In this document: positions 44,716 to 53,369 of the stretch, piece by piece
How the letters are laid out: the number at the start of each line of letters is the position of its first letter
Numbering within the stretch: the first letter of the stretch is position 1
From: CAZFJG01 sp964410915
GTDB taxonomy: Bacteria > Synergistota > Synergistia > Synergistales > JAFGMB01
Direction: 5' to 3'
Assembly (NCBI GenBank): GCA_964410915.1
Contig: CAYPIU010000003.1
Span: 53,369-117,368 of the forward strand
DNA: 64,000 nt
Program-made: the position numbers and the translations under genes
Notes under the pieces: model-generated
Told to the model about the DNA's origin: nothing
Database searches by the model: none
What the model saw: the letters and a program-made list of their open reading frames with translations, nothing else

Positions 44716-46035
44716 ATGAATAAAGAAAATCTGTTGCCAGTTTCTATAATCGTTCTTATAAGCGGTGCTATGTTTTCTTCCCATTTCGGAGTAGGCGATC
44801 TGATATTTCCTCCCATTCTCGGTAGAGATACCGGTACAAGCTGGTTTACCGCATCAATGGGTTACGCAATAATAAATAGCGTTGGTGTATGGCTTGCCTA
44901 TCTTGCATGTGCACACCAGAACCAGTCTTTGAGCGGTCTTGCTACAAGGACCCTGGGAAACTTTTTCGGGAAGATCTATACTGCCATTCCTATTCTTATT
45001 ACGGTTTTTTTCATTCTTCCCCGTGTAGCATCTGCCACTCATGAGATGGCTGTTCTTCCTCTTTTTCCGGGGATCCCGCTTTGGGTCTCTCTGGCAGTAT
45101 TTTTTCTCCTGAGTTTCTACATAGCCTATACAAGAGCCACCGTAATGGACAAACTGGGGAAACTTCTTGCTCCTGCGTTGATACTTTTTGTAGTGATATT
45201 AGTAATAAAGGGAATATCTTCCCCATTGTCTGTTCCAAACAGTCCAGGTTCCGCAACGGCATTGAAGGATGGAATGCTTAATGCCTATAACACAATGAAC
45301 GCGATTGCAGCTCTTCTTTTCGGGGGGTGGGTTCTTCATGAGCTGGGCATGAGAAATATTTCTACAAAGCAGGCTCAGGACAGGAACCTTAATATCATTG
45401 GGATCGGTACCGCAGTTTTGCTTGGAATAACATCAACGGTGCTTGTTTATCTCGGTGCCACTTCGGGTTCCCTTTTTCCGGATGCTCCCATCGGTGTGCT
45501 TTCCACCGAAATAGCTACAGGTCTTCTTGGACAGGCTGGTCTCGTGAGCTTTGCCATAATCATGGGTCTAAGCTGCCTCAGTACCTCAGCTGCTATTACG
45601 TCCATGTCCGGTGACATGTTCAGAGAGATGTCCGGCGATAAACTTCAGTACAGAGTGATAGTTATTGCGAGTACTATCATTGGTTTTACCCTTGGTCTTG
45701 TGGGGCTCAGCAGGATAGTGAAATATACGGTGCCATGGCTGGTCCTGCTTTATCCATCAGTGATCGTTCTCATTCTGACTGCTCTTTATTACAAATTTGA
45801 CAGGATACGGAGGGCAGTAACAGTGGGTATGATCGTGGCTCTTGTTTTCGGACTGGGAGATATGTTGAGCTTTTACGGGATGACGGGAAATCCCATAACT
45901 TCATTTGTTTCCTCTCTTCCTTTAGGTGATCAGGGGATAGGCTGGGTCTTACCAACTATAGCTGTAATGGTTATTGCCCAGATCTTCCTTCGTCCAAAAT
46001 CCGGAGATATACAACCGGAGAGTGAAGAGGCATGA
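44716..46035 (+). CDS. BrnQ-type branched-chain amino-acid carrier
   Basis: 439-residue permease with 12 membrane segments of the LIV-II family (Na+- or H+-coupled leucine/isoleucine/valine uptake). The N-terminal GVGDLIFPPILG and the later ISTKQAQDRNLN fit BrnQ, although divergence from the E. coli protein is considerable. AGGAG lies about 10 bases before the ATG. Its last codon overlaps the start of the serine hydrolase gene (ATGA), so the products are translationally coupled. Confidence 0.88.
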   Translation: MNKENLLPVSIIVLISGAMFSSHFGVGDLIFPPILGRDTGTSWFTASMGYAIINSVGVWLAYLACAHQNQSLSGLATRTLGNFFGKIYTAIPILITVFFILPRVASATHEMAVLPLFPGIPLWVSLAVFFLLSFYIAYTRATVMDKLGKLLAPALILFVVILVIKGISSPLSVPNSPGSATALKDGMLNAYNTMNAIAALLFGGWVLHELGMRNISTKQAQDRNLNIIGIGTAVLLGITSTVLVYLGATSGSLFPDAPIGVLSTEIATGLLGQAGLVSFAIIMGLSCLSTSAAITSMSGDMFREMSGDKLQYRVIVIASTIIGFTLGLVGLSRIVKYTVPWLVLLYPSVIVLILTALYYKFDRIRRAVTVGMIVALVFGLGDMLSFYGMTGNPITSFVSSLPLGDQGIGWVLPTIAVMVIAQIFLRPKSGDIQPESEEA

Positions 46036-47168
46036 GAGAAAAGGTAAGATCCTTTGTTTCATCGAGGATCAAAAAAGGGTTTTATTCAGGAAGTCAGGTA
46101 CTTGTAGCACATAAAGGCGAAGTGCTGGTGGATCTTTCAGAAGGATATATGTTCCAGGGTTCAGAGCTTCCGGCTGAAAAAGTGACTTCCGAGACCCTTT
46201 TCAATGTTGAATCCATAACCAAGGTAATGGTTACACTGCCTCTGGCATTCCACCTGATCCAGGAAGGAGAGTTATGCCTCGAAGATCGCGTAGTTTCTTT
46301 TATCCCGGAATTTGGGACTGATGATGAAAAGAAAAGGGTTACCATAAGGGATATGTTGAACTTTACAGCAGGTATACCGCTTGAGGATCCTCACGGTTGT
46401 GAGAAAGCTGCTTTTGAGGATGATCAGAAGCAGGCCTGGAACCTGCATTATTACCAGGATCTTGTAACAAGTCCGGGTAACAGGGTTTTTTACAGTGATG
46501 TTTCCTGCAGAATATTTGGAAAGGTTATTGAAAAGATCCTTGGGCAGGACCTTCATGCTGCTTCACGTGAACTTATCTTTCATCCTCTTGGAATGAAAGA
46601 CACCATGTTCAATCCTTCCTGCAAGAGAAACTGTGCTGCCACAGGAGTTTCTGACAGGGGGAGAAGGCTGAGGGGGGAGCTGACCCAGGATCTTGAACAT
46701 TATATGGGAGAGGTTCTCGGATCTGACGGTGTTTTTTCAAATGCGATGGATATGCATGTTTTTTCAGAGATGCTTCTCAATGGGGGAACCTATGGGGGCA
46801 AAAGGATCCTTGGTGAGGTGACTGTTGAAAAAATGACAGGAGAGATTTCCAATGCATCCCTTTTTGATGATCCGACTTCTTATCTTCAATATATCCTGAG
46901 CGGACCCAAGGTCTGGTTCTGGGAATATGCTTCCTCGCCGTGGTCATTCTTTGGGGACCTTGTTTCCTCCAAAGCTGTTGGTAAAATGGGAGGGGCAGGA
47001 ACATTTCTCCTTGTTGATCCGGAATATGATCTCGTTATCGTATATCTAACCAACTATGGCCAGCCCGAAAGAACCCTGGCTGGTGATGATGCATGGAACA
47101 AATTCCAGAGTGAGATAAATATGATGGGTCTTTGCAATCTGGTTATCGGAAACCTACCCCATTTTTAG
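46032..47168 (+). CDS. Serine hydrolase of the beta-lactamase/DD-peptidase (class C-like) family
   Basis: 378-residue penicillin-binding-type fold protein. The SxxK motif is Ser61-Ile-Thr-Lys64 and the YxN-equivalent is Tyr154-Ser-Asp156; the KTG-box region is GKMGGAGTF late in the protein. No signal peptide is seen, so it is cytoplasmic and not a resistance enzyme; relatives include esterases and D-amino-acid peptidases. Coupling to the BrnQ gene by a 4-base overlap suggests it acts on the imported compound or a peptide containing it. Exact reaction unknown. Confidence 0.88.
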   Translation: MREKVRSFVSSRIKKGFYSGSQVLVAHKGEVLVDLSEGYMFQGSELPAEKVTSETLFNVESITKVMVTLPLAFHLIQEGELCLEDRVVSFIPEFGTDDEKKRVTIRDMLNFTAGIPLEDPHGCEKAAFEDDQKQAWNLHYYQDLVTSPGNRVFYSDVSCRIFGKVIEKILGQDLHAASRELIFHPLGMKDTMFNPSCKRNCAATGVSDRGRRLRGELTQDLEHYMGEVLGSDGVFSNAMDMHVFSEMLLNGGTYGGKRILGEVTVEKMTGEISNASLFDDPTSYLQYILSGPKVWFWEYASSPWSFFGDLVSSKAVGKMGGAGTFLLVDPEYDLVIVYLTNYGQPERTLAGDDAWNKFQSEINMMGLCNLVIGNLPHF

Positions 47169-47198
47169 CAGTCAATACTTGTAGAACAAATATAGTTG

Positions 47199-47233
47199 CA
47201 GGGGAGGGTTTTAATTACTCTTCCCTGTTTTTT
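47199..47233 (+). terminator. Terminator after the serine hydrolase gene
   Basis: CAGGGGAGGG (47199-47208) and CTCTTCCCTG (47218-47227) pair with two G-U wobbles, followed by six Ts. Confidence 0.78.
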
Positions 47234-47257
47234 ATAACCAAAGGGTCTCCTGAACAA

Positions 47258-48658
47258 CTATCGTGCCAGTTCTATTATGGCAGATGCAACTATTTTTGTA
47301 TTTTCAATTATCTCCGTTATTTCCCAGCATTCATCAGCTTCATGGATATGGTAAGATTTGCCTGGAAACTCGGGGCCGAAAGCCAGGATGTTCGGCATAG
47401 CTTTGGCGTAAGTTCCACCGCCGATTGCTAGAGGTTTTTCATCCTTTCCCGTTCTATCCCTGTAAACTTTCATAAGTTTTTGAACAAGATCACTATCCTC
47501 AGGTATATAAAGCGGGTTCGCTTTCTGGTCAACAGACAGGGATATGTCTTCATTTTTAAAAGTTCTTTTAAGAGCTGGCAGCACATCTGTTTCCTTATAT
47601 GTTACGGGATATCTCGGATTTATTGAGAAATCCATTATTCCGTCGTCTACTTCAATGGTTCCCCAACAAAGCGATGTGTAGCGAGAGACTTTGTCGTACA
47701 GGCAGATTCCAAGGTTTTCCCCATGATTGTCAGTTCCTATAAGCCTGTTGAGTGTTTTCAGTTTTTCCCCCTGTTCCCCGCTGATCCCGAGAGTAAGAAG
47801 GAGTTTTACTGTCCAGGCTATCGCGTTTATACCTGTCTCTGGAATGCTTCCATGGGCAGAAACTCCGTTAACCGTTATTTTTAGATCTCCTGTAGCATCC
47901 TCACATAAAGAAGCGGATGTCCCTTTGGGTCCCTCCCAGTTATTCACTGTGAATCTAACTTTTTCAACAATATCCTCTGAAACTTGTAAAACCGTTTCAC
48001 AATGAGCTGGTACAACGTTGGCTGCAGTTCCACCCTTCATGGACAATATCCGGATTTTCCCTTCAGACTTAAAAGGAGTTCGGCAATGACAGAGGAGGAT
48101 ACCCTTTTCTCCATTGATAAGTGGGTAATGTGCATCAGGGGTAAAACCTGCGACAGGTATTTCCTGTCCAGCTCCTACGTATTTCTTTATTGCGCTGCTT
48201 CCACTTTCCTCGTTGGTACCCGCAAGGATCCTAACCCGGTGTTTGAGGGGTATGCCAGCCTCAATTACAGCTTTAAGGGCGAAAAGGGAGCATATAAGGG
48301 GTCCCTTATCATCCACAACTCCCCGTCCATATATCTTCCCATGATGGGTCTCGGCAGCATAAGGGGGAAAGGTCCATCCATCTCCTTCCGGGACAACATC
48401 AAGGTGTCCAAGGATACATACCATCGGGTCTTTTGCGTTGCCATATTCAGCCCAGCCGACCATATTCTCGAATATTCCTGTTCTGAAGCCATTACGTTGT
48501 GATATGTCCAGAAATTTATCAAGAGCCAGTTTTGGTCCCACCCCAAAGGGCGCACCCTGCTCAGGTTCTCCCTTTACACTCTTTATTGACACAAGTTCCC
48601 TGATAGTCTCAATTATTTCTTTTTCAAAACCGTCAATAATTCTATCGACTTTCTTCAT
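47258..48658 (-). CDS. pepV: M20-family dipeptidase PepV/Sapep type
   Basis: 466-residue zinc dipeptidase. GHLDVVPEGDGW carries the first metal ligand His, GRGVVDDKGP the bridging Asp, TNEESGSSAI the catalytic Glu pair; NGEKGI and a large lid domain are typical of PepV, which cleaves dipeptides with an unblocked N-terminus in the cytoplasm. GGGGGAG precedes the ATG. The start codon overlaps, as ATGA, the stop codon of a remnant VOC gene, so PepV was once the second gene of a coupled pair. Confidence 0.92.
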   Translation of the reverse strand: MKKVDRIIDGFEKEIIETIRELVSIKSVKGEPEQGAPFGVGPKLALDKFLDISQRNGFRTGIFENMVGWAEYGNAKDPMVCILGHLDVVPEGDGWTFPPYAAETHHGKIYGRGVVDDKGPLICSLFALKAVIEAGIPLKHRVRILAGTNEESGSSAIKKYVGAGQEIPVAGFTPDAHYPLINGEKGILLCHCRTPFKSEGKIRILSMKGGTAANVVPAHCETVLQVSEDIVEKVRFTVNNWEGPKGTSASLCEDATGDLKITVNGVSAHGSIPETGINAIAWTVKLLLTLGISGEQGEKLKTLNRLIGTDNHGENLGICLYDKVSRYTSLCWGTIEVDDGIMDFSINPRYPVTYKETDVLPALKRTFKNEDISLSVDQKANPLYIPEDSDLVQKLMKVYRDRTGKDEKPLAIGGGTYAKAMPNILAFGPEFPGKSYHIHEADECWEITEIIENTKIVASAIIELAR

Positions 48659-48753
48659 CCGGTTAGCTCCCCCTTAAATTTTTCCTCATATGCTTTAAGT
48701 TCAATTCTAACACCATCCTTGTCCGGTACTGTCACAGGTGGGAGGAATAGGCT
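48655..48753 (-). pseudogene. C-terminal remnant of a VOC/glyoxalase-family gene
   Basis: On the minus strand a 32-codon frame, closed upstream by a TAA, encodes a sequence with PPVTVPDKDGVRIELKAYEE followed by KFKGELTG and a TGA that overlaps the pepV ATG. PDKDGVRIEL is the hallmark end of VOC (glyoxalase/bleomycin-resistance) proteins. The remaining 100 or so residues of such a protein are not recognisable in any frame upstream. I read this as the tail of a deleted gene, retained perhaps because it carries the pepV ribosome site. Short length keeps confidence moderate. Confidence 0.5.
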
Positions 48754-49101
48754 TCTTTAAATCCATCAGGAATAATCCGGGAAAATGAAAGGTGAAAAAT
48801 TAGCAGAGTCAAGAAACAGATGATACGGAGTATGTATTGAAACCTTATCGGCAATAGAAGATCGGCAACAGAAAAAAGGTTCTTTGCGGGACAAAACTTC
48901 CCGAATCTATCCTGGCTACTTGACATAATTTTCAAAATTTAGTAGGTTGTAAAGGTCGAACTGTCCTACAACCTTACATATATACATAGCTATTCTTCTT
49001 GCAGGATAGATCAGGGGAAGTAAAGTTGCAGGTTTTGACTGAGATCCAAGTTTCATGAAGCAGATACGGAAAAGACCCAGATTAATTAAGGAGGAAAAAG
49101 A
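48754..49101. other. Upstream region of the TRAP operon
   Basis: No intact gene is seen. A 67-codon minus-strand frame (48732-48935) has no recognisable features. TTGACA at 48920-48925 with TAGGTT 17 bases later is a possible promoter with a poor -10 that overlaps the inverted repeat described separately. An AAGGAGG site sits just before dctP. Confidence 0.4.
48944..48974. promoter_or_regulatory. Inverted repeat with TGT-N3-ACA element, candidate GntR operator
   Basis: AGGTTGTA (48944-48951) and TACAACCT (48967-48974) are perfectly inverted. The right arm region, read on the minus strand, contains TTGTAGGACAG, which fits the TNGT-N3-ACNA type consensus of FadR/GntR regulators. The 10-base string TGTAGGACAG recurs at 54194-54203 before the dehydrogenase gene. 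Confidence 0.5.
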
Positions 49102-50127
49102 ATGAGAAAAGTAGTGTCACTTTTGGTAATGGTATCGCTGATCCTTTCTTTAGGTGTTGCATGTGCATTTGCAGAACAGCCCCAGGTTGAGTGGAAATGG
49201 GCACATTATCAGCCAGTAGATTCTCTGGTTGATAAATTGACCAATTCAATGAAAGAAGAGATCGAGGAAAGAACAAATGGAAGCATTGAAATTACTGTCT
49301 ATCCTGCTAACCAGCTTGGCGACTGGATGGAAGTTTCTGAACAGATCATGCGTGGTGCTGTAGATATTGGAATTCTTCCTGTTTCTCCTTCCTATGATGC
49401 TACTCTCCAGGTAAGGGTACTTCCATATTCTGTTATGAACTGGGAAGAAGCCAGGGAAGCATACCTTGGAGATGATCCTTACCTTTTCGATATCATGTCT
49501 GATGCTATGGACGGTATAGGTCTCAAAGCTCTTTCAGTTGTGGCAGCCGGTTTCGGCGGCGGCGGTTTTGCTTCTTTGCCTGAATTTGACGTTCTTGCTC
49601 CGCAGGCAGACAAAGAGGGTTACAAAATGCGTTTCCCTCCCGGTAACCAGGCATGGGAAAATCTTGTAATTGCTCTTGGTTTTACTCCGACACCAGTGCC
49701 ATGGGGTGAACTTTACATAGCTCAGCAGACGAAACTTGTTGATTGCCAGATCGGCGGACAGCCTTACAATACATGGTCCTCATTCAGAGATGTTACTGAA
49801 CTCTGGGTTCAGTACAATACACATTTCCAGAATTCTTTTGCATACATGAACAAAGAGGCATGGGAAGAATTGAGCCCTGAGCAGCAGGAAATAGTACAGG
49901 ACGTCACTTCCAGATATGCTGACAAAAGCTTCGAGATGGCAATGGATGAAGATCAGCAGTACCGTGACAAGATGGAAAATGCTGGTATAAAAGTCGTTGT
50001 CCCCTCAGATGAACAGCTTGCAACTCTTGCCAATACAGTTCGCAGCAAGGTATGGCCGGAAATGGATAAGGTTATCGGCAAAGAAGTAATGGACATAATG
50101 AGAAAGCACGCAGGACTTCTGGACTAA
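49102..50127 (+). CDS. dctP: TRAP transporter solute-binding protein (DctP family)
   Basis: 341-residue periplasmic binding protein with a signal peptide (MRKVVSLLVMVSLILSLGVA, cleavage predicted after AFA). WKWAHYQP at the mature N-terminus, a central PVPWGELYIAQQT and the YNTWSSF region fit the DctP fold, which binds carboxylate-containing solutes. It delivers the ligand to DctQM for Na+-driven import. AAGGAGG precedes the ATG. First gene of the TRAP operon. Ligand identity is not readable; the neighbouring enzymes suggest a sugar acid, N-substituted amino acid or opine-like molecule. Confidence 0.92.
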   Translation: MRKVVSLLVMVSLILSLGVACAFAEQPQVEWKWAHYQPVDSLVDKLTNSMKEEIEERTNGSIEITVYPANQLGDWMEVSEQIMRGAVDIGILPVSPSYDATLQVRVLPYSVMNWEEAREAYLGDDPYLFDIMSDAMDGIGLKALSVVAAGFGGGGFASLPEFDVLAPQADKEGYKMRFPPGNQAWENLVIALGFTPTPVPWGELYIAQQTKLVDCQIGGQPYNTWSSFRDVTELWVQYNTHFQNSFAYMNKEAWEELSPEQQEIVQDVTSRYADKSFEMAMDEDQQYRDKMENAGIKVVVPSDEQLATLANTVRSKVWPEMDKVIGKEVMDIMRKHAGLLD

Positions 50128-50156
50128 TTTAGCTAAGTTCCATTCTTAAACGTATT

Positions 50157-50188
50157 CAGGGCGTTGATCTCAATTTTTCAGCGCCCTG
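50157..50188 (+). terminator. Intercistronic hairpin between dctP and dctQ
   Basis: CAGGGCG (50157-50163) and CGCCCTG (50182-50188) pair, followed by ATTTTAG. It probably attenuates transcription or protects the dctP message, making binding protein more abundant than the membrane subunits. Confidence 0.6.
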
Positions 50189-50260
50189 ATTTTAGTTATA
50201 ACACCCTGGATCACAGAAATCCCAAGTTAAAAATATAGAGTGAAAGGGGCCATTTCAAAG

Positions 50261-50821
50261 TTGAAAAATCTTGCTAAGTTTCTTTGGGTAGCATTGATAA
50301 AGATCCAGAGAATAATCATGCTCGTGGCAGTAGTGATCTCAAGTACTGCTGTCTTTTCAGAAGTTATAATGCGATATGTGTTTCATGCTCCCCTTGTCGG
50401 AATAGAGGAGCTTGCGGCATATGTTGCGTTCTGGATGTATTTCATAGGAGCATCATACGGGTCTTACGAGAGAAGCCATATAAAAGCAGAGCTTACCCAT
50501 CTTATATTCGGTAACACAATAAATTACGCGAGATGCCGTGCCTTTACCAGTTTTATTTCATTTGCTGCAGCTTTGTACATTATCCCGTGGGCCTGGGATT
50601 ACACGGTGTGGGGTTTTGTGCGTAACGAGCAGTCCAGATCAACCCTTCTTGGGAGCACCTATCCGGTAGTGTATTTCCAGATCAGTATTTTCATAGGTCT
50701 GATGCTAATGAGTTTCTATTTCCTGGTGGAATTCATTCAGTGGTTCAGGATCATCAGGTCCCGTTCCGAAATTCCTGAAGAAATGCGCTCTGCAAGAAAG
50801 GAAGCTGAATCATGGATCTAA
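50261..50821 (+). CDS. dctQ: TRAP transporter small permease (DctQ family)
   Basis: About 186-residue protein with four membrane segments; EVIMRYVFHAPLVGIEELAAY is the conserved DctQ pattern. No ATG is available near the N-terminus. TTG at 50261 follows AAAGGGG by 11 bases and is used; GTG at 50240 is in frame upstream but lacks a ribosome site. The 3' end overlaps dctM by 10 bases. Works with DctM as the membrane unit. Confidence 0.9.
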   Translation: MKNLAKFLWVALIKIQRIIMLVAVVISSTAVFSEVIMRYVFHAPLVGIEELAAYVAFWMYFIGASYGSYERSHIKAELTHLIFGNTINYARCRAFTSFISFAAALYIIPWAWDYTVWGFVRNEQSRSTLLGSTYPVVYFQISIFIGLMLMSFYFLVEFIQWFRIIRSRSEIPEEMRSARKEAESWI

Positions 50822-52119
50822 TAATCGTAGCTTCGCTGGTAATATTTACAATATTGATATTTACAGGAGTACCCATACCATTCGGATTCCTTGTTTCAAC
50901 TATTTTTCTGAGCATAACAAAAGGAATAGAGCCTTCTTTTCTTTTACCAGTAGGTTTTGCAAAGATGAATTCCGTTACACTCCTTAGTCTGCCTTTCTTC
51001 ATTGCGACTGGTTACCTAGTTACAGGTGGAAGCATTGCCAGGAGACTTATCGATTTTGTCAATGTCTTTGTCGGCAGGCTTTCGGGTGGCCTCGGTGTTG
51101 TCGCAGTAATAGTCTCCTGTGTCTTTGGAGCCATCTCAGGTGCTGCCGCTTCATCCGTTATAGCTATTGGTACTATCATGATACCCCAGATGGAAAAACA
51201 TGGTTATCCGAGGGGTTATTCTGCAGCTCTTATAAGTTCTTCCGCCGTGCTAAGTACAATGATACCTCCGAGTCTGGCAATGATAATGTATGCCTTCGTT
51301 ACGGGGCAATCGGTTGCTGCATGTTTTCTTGCAACTATAGGTCCAGCGATTCTACTTGCGACCATGTTTTCAGTAGCAAATGTCTTTATGGTCAAAAAGC
51401 TGCCCTCAGTTAAGGTGGATCCTAAAAGGCCTTTCGATGAACAGATGAAGATGGTTGGCTCAAAATCCAGATCGGCCTTTGGAGCACTGCTTCTTCCTGT
51501 GATGATCCTTGGCGGTATCTACGGCGGGATCATGACACCTACTGAAGCAGCAGCATCAGCAGTTTTCTATGCCCTTGGGATGAGTATTTTTGTCTACAAA
51601 GAGATGTCGGTCGGGAATGCCCTGTTTCAGCTGCGTTCTTCAGTTGTTACGACCGGAACGATGATGCTCATGACTTTTTTTGCAGCTATTCTAAGTCGTA
51701 TATATACCATGGAGCAGGTCCCGCAGCAGATAGCCCAGCTTCTTCTTGGCGTGACCGAAAATAAAATTATACTGATGCTAATGATCAACCTTTTCCTGAT
51801 TTTTGTGGGAATGATCATGGATGAACTCAGCGGGATCTTAATGGTTACCCCTTTGCTTTTCCCTATAGTCCTGAAACTCGGGATACATCCCATTCATTTT
51901 GCTGCAATCATCGGCTCGAATCTTGGAATGGGTATGATGACCCCGCCTATGGCAGGAATTCTGTATATAGGTGCCCGAACAGGAGGGGTGACGATAGATA
52001 AAATGATGAAACCGGCAATGATCCTGATCGTTTTCTGTTCTATACCTGTCATTCTTATTACGACTTTCTGGGCTCCTCTTTCGATGTATCTGCCAACTCT
52101 GGCAGGTTTTGTACACTGA
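50812..52119 (+). CDS. dctM: TRAP transporter large permease (DctM family)
   Basis: 435-residue permease with about 12 membrane segments and two inverted-repeat halves. PIPFGFLVS near the N-terminus, GAISGAAASSVIAIGTIMIPQM, PPSLAMIMY and MTPPMAGILYIG are characteristic DctM motifs. It carries the Na+-coupled transport path. Starts within dctQ, and the enolase-superfamily gene follows after 47 bases, so transporter and enzyme are likely co-transcribed. Confidence 0.94.
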   Translation: MDLIIVASLVIFTILIFTGVPIPFGFLVSTIFLSITKGIEPSFLLPVGFAKMNSVTLLSLPFFIATGYLVTGGSIARRLIDFVNVFVGRLSGGLGVVAVIVSCVFGAISGAAASSVIAIGTIMIPQMEKHGYPRGYSAALISSSAVLSTMIPPSLAMIMYAFVTGQSVAACFLATIGPAILLATMFSVANVFMVKKLPSVKVDPKRPFDEQMKMVGSKSRSAFGALLLPVMILGGIYGGIMTPTEAAASAVFYALGMSIFVYKEMSVGNALFQLRSSVVTTGTMMLMTFFAAILSRIYTMEQVPQQIAQLLLGVTENKIILMLMINLFLIFVGMIMDELSGILMVTPLLFPIVLKLGIHPIHFAAIIGSNLGMGMMTPPMAGILYIGARTGGVTIDKMMKPAMILIVFCSIPVILITTFWAPLSMYLPTLAGFVH

Positions 52120-52166
52120 TCAGTTTTTCTGATCAACAAAGAACATGAAAGGTGATGTGAACAATA

Positions 52167-53300
52167 ATGCGCGTAGCTTCTATTGAGATAATCGAGACAT
52201 GTATTCCTCTGAAAAAGGCATACAAACTTTCTAAAAGATATGGTTACCTTAAAGATACAAAGCCGATCCTGGTCAAGGTCAGCACTGATGAGGGTCTTGT
52301 GGGTTATGGTGAAACAGATCCCATGGGTAAATTTACAGGAGAAACGCCTGAGACAGTCGCAGCTGTTCTCAAAGAAGATCTTGCACCTGCAATAATAGGA
52401 GAAGATCCCGTAAATATAAATATGATGCATCAGATAATGGAATCCATGGTCCGTGATAATCACATGGCAAAGGGGACCATTGATATGGCCTGTTATGATC
52501 TCCTCGGTAAGGCTGCAGGTCTTCCACTTCACAATCTCCTTGGAGGTAAACTTTACGAGGAGATCCCCATCATGGGATCTATCGGTGGGGGTACAATTGA
52601 CGAGACAGTTACAGCTGCAGAAAAAGTCAGAGATCAGAAATATCATTCTATCATGGTTAAAGTCGGAGGAGATCCGATCCATGACGCTAACAGGGTTCTT
52701 GCTGTAAGGGACGTCCTGGGCAAGAACTTCCCCATCATAGTTGATGCAAATCAGGGATGGGATTATTCTTCTGCCATGCAGTTCATAGAAATAGCCAGAG
52801 AGGCCGATCTAAAACTTTTTGAGCAGCCTCTCGATGCAGAAAATCTTGAAGGTATGGCTTCGATAAGGCAAAAATGTGGAGTTCCTGTCTCTGTAGATGA
52901 AAGCCTTTTGTCATACAGGCATGCTCAGGAGGTCATCCGGCTCGGGGCAGCTGATGTTTTCAGCATCAAGGTGTGCAAGAACGGTGGAGTCAAACATTCT
53001 CTCGAGATAATTGAGCTCGCCAGAAGTAAAGGGATCGACATTCTGTTCAATTCTATGATAGAAGAAGGTATAACCCAGGCAGCATCCCTGAATATAGCTC
53101 TTACAGTATCCAACCTTTATGAGTGGGGGCATGCCTATTTCTCTCCTCTTCGTCTGGACGACGATATAACCGATTACGTCAGTAATATCGTTGAGGGGAA
53201 AGTAAAGGCCACCACAAAACCAGGACTTGGTGTGGATATTCGTGAAGATGTACTTGAAAAGTATGTAACAGGAAGAACACTTGTAACAAAAAGTGCATAA
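52167..53300 (+). CDS. Enolase-superfamily (mandelate racemase/muconate cycloisomerase-like) enzyme
   Basis: 377-residue two-domain enzyme: N-terminal capping domain (1-125) and modified TIM barrel. Mg2+ ligands are visible as Asp193 (VDANQGW), Glu219 (FEQPL) and Asp244 (VDES), and the barrel base Lys268 in FSIKVC. The KxK motif on strand 2 is altered: Lys165 in MVKVG is kept, but the first Lys is Met163. That fits a lyase, racemase or epimerase acting next to a carboxylate, probably of the compound imported by the TRAP system. GGTGATG lies before the ATG. Dipeptide epimerase, N-acylamino-acid racemase and acid-sugar dehydratase are alternatives. Confidence 0.88.
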   Translation: MRVASIEIIETCIPLKKAYKLSKRYGYLKDTKPILVKVSTDEGLVGYGETDPMGKFTGETPETVAAVLKEDLAPAIIGEDPVNINMMHQIMESMVRDNHMAKGTIDMACYDLLGKAAGLPLHNLLGGKLYEEIPIMGSIGGGTIDETVTAAEKVRDQKYHSIMVKVGGDPIHDANRVLAVRDVLGKNFPIIVDANQGWDYSSAMQFIEIAREADLKLFEQPLDAENLEGMASIRQKCGVPVSVDESLLSYRHAQEVIRLGAADVFSIKVCKNGGVKHSLEIIELARSKGIDILFNSMIEEGITQAASLNIALTVSNLYEWGHAYFSPLRLDDDITDYVSNIVEGKVKATTKPGLGVDIREDVLEKYVTGRTLVTKSA

Positions 53301-53307
53301 TATAAAG

Positions 53308-53338
53308 TAAGCCGGGTTATTATAACCCGGCTTATTTC
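53308..53338. terminator. Bidirectional terminator
   Basis: TAAGCCGGGTTAT (53308-53320) and ATAACCCGGCTTA (53322-53334) pair perfectly around one base, followed by TTTC. It separates the enolase-type gene from the convergent GntR gene. Confidence 0.85.
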
Positions 53339-53369
53339 TTATTTCCTTTAGATCTTGTATTTTCACTAT

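Noticed and set aside
46032..47168. Antibiotic-resistance beta-lactamase
   Set aside because: The fold and SxxK motif are present, but there is no signal peptide and the gene is coupled to an amino-acid carrier, so resistance is not supported.
48732..48935. 67-codon minus-strand frame overlapping the VOC remnant
   Set aside because: No ribosome site, hydrophobic low-complexity translation, and the VOC-like signature is in a different frame.
51894..52682. 262-codon open frame on the minus strand
   Set aside because: Antisense to dctM and the enolase-superfamily gene, rich in Cys, His and Tyr as expected of a shadow frame, no recognisable family.
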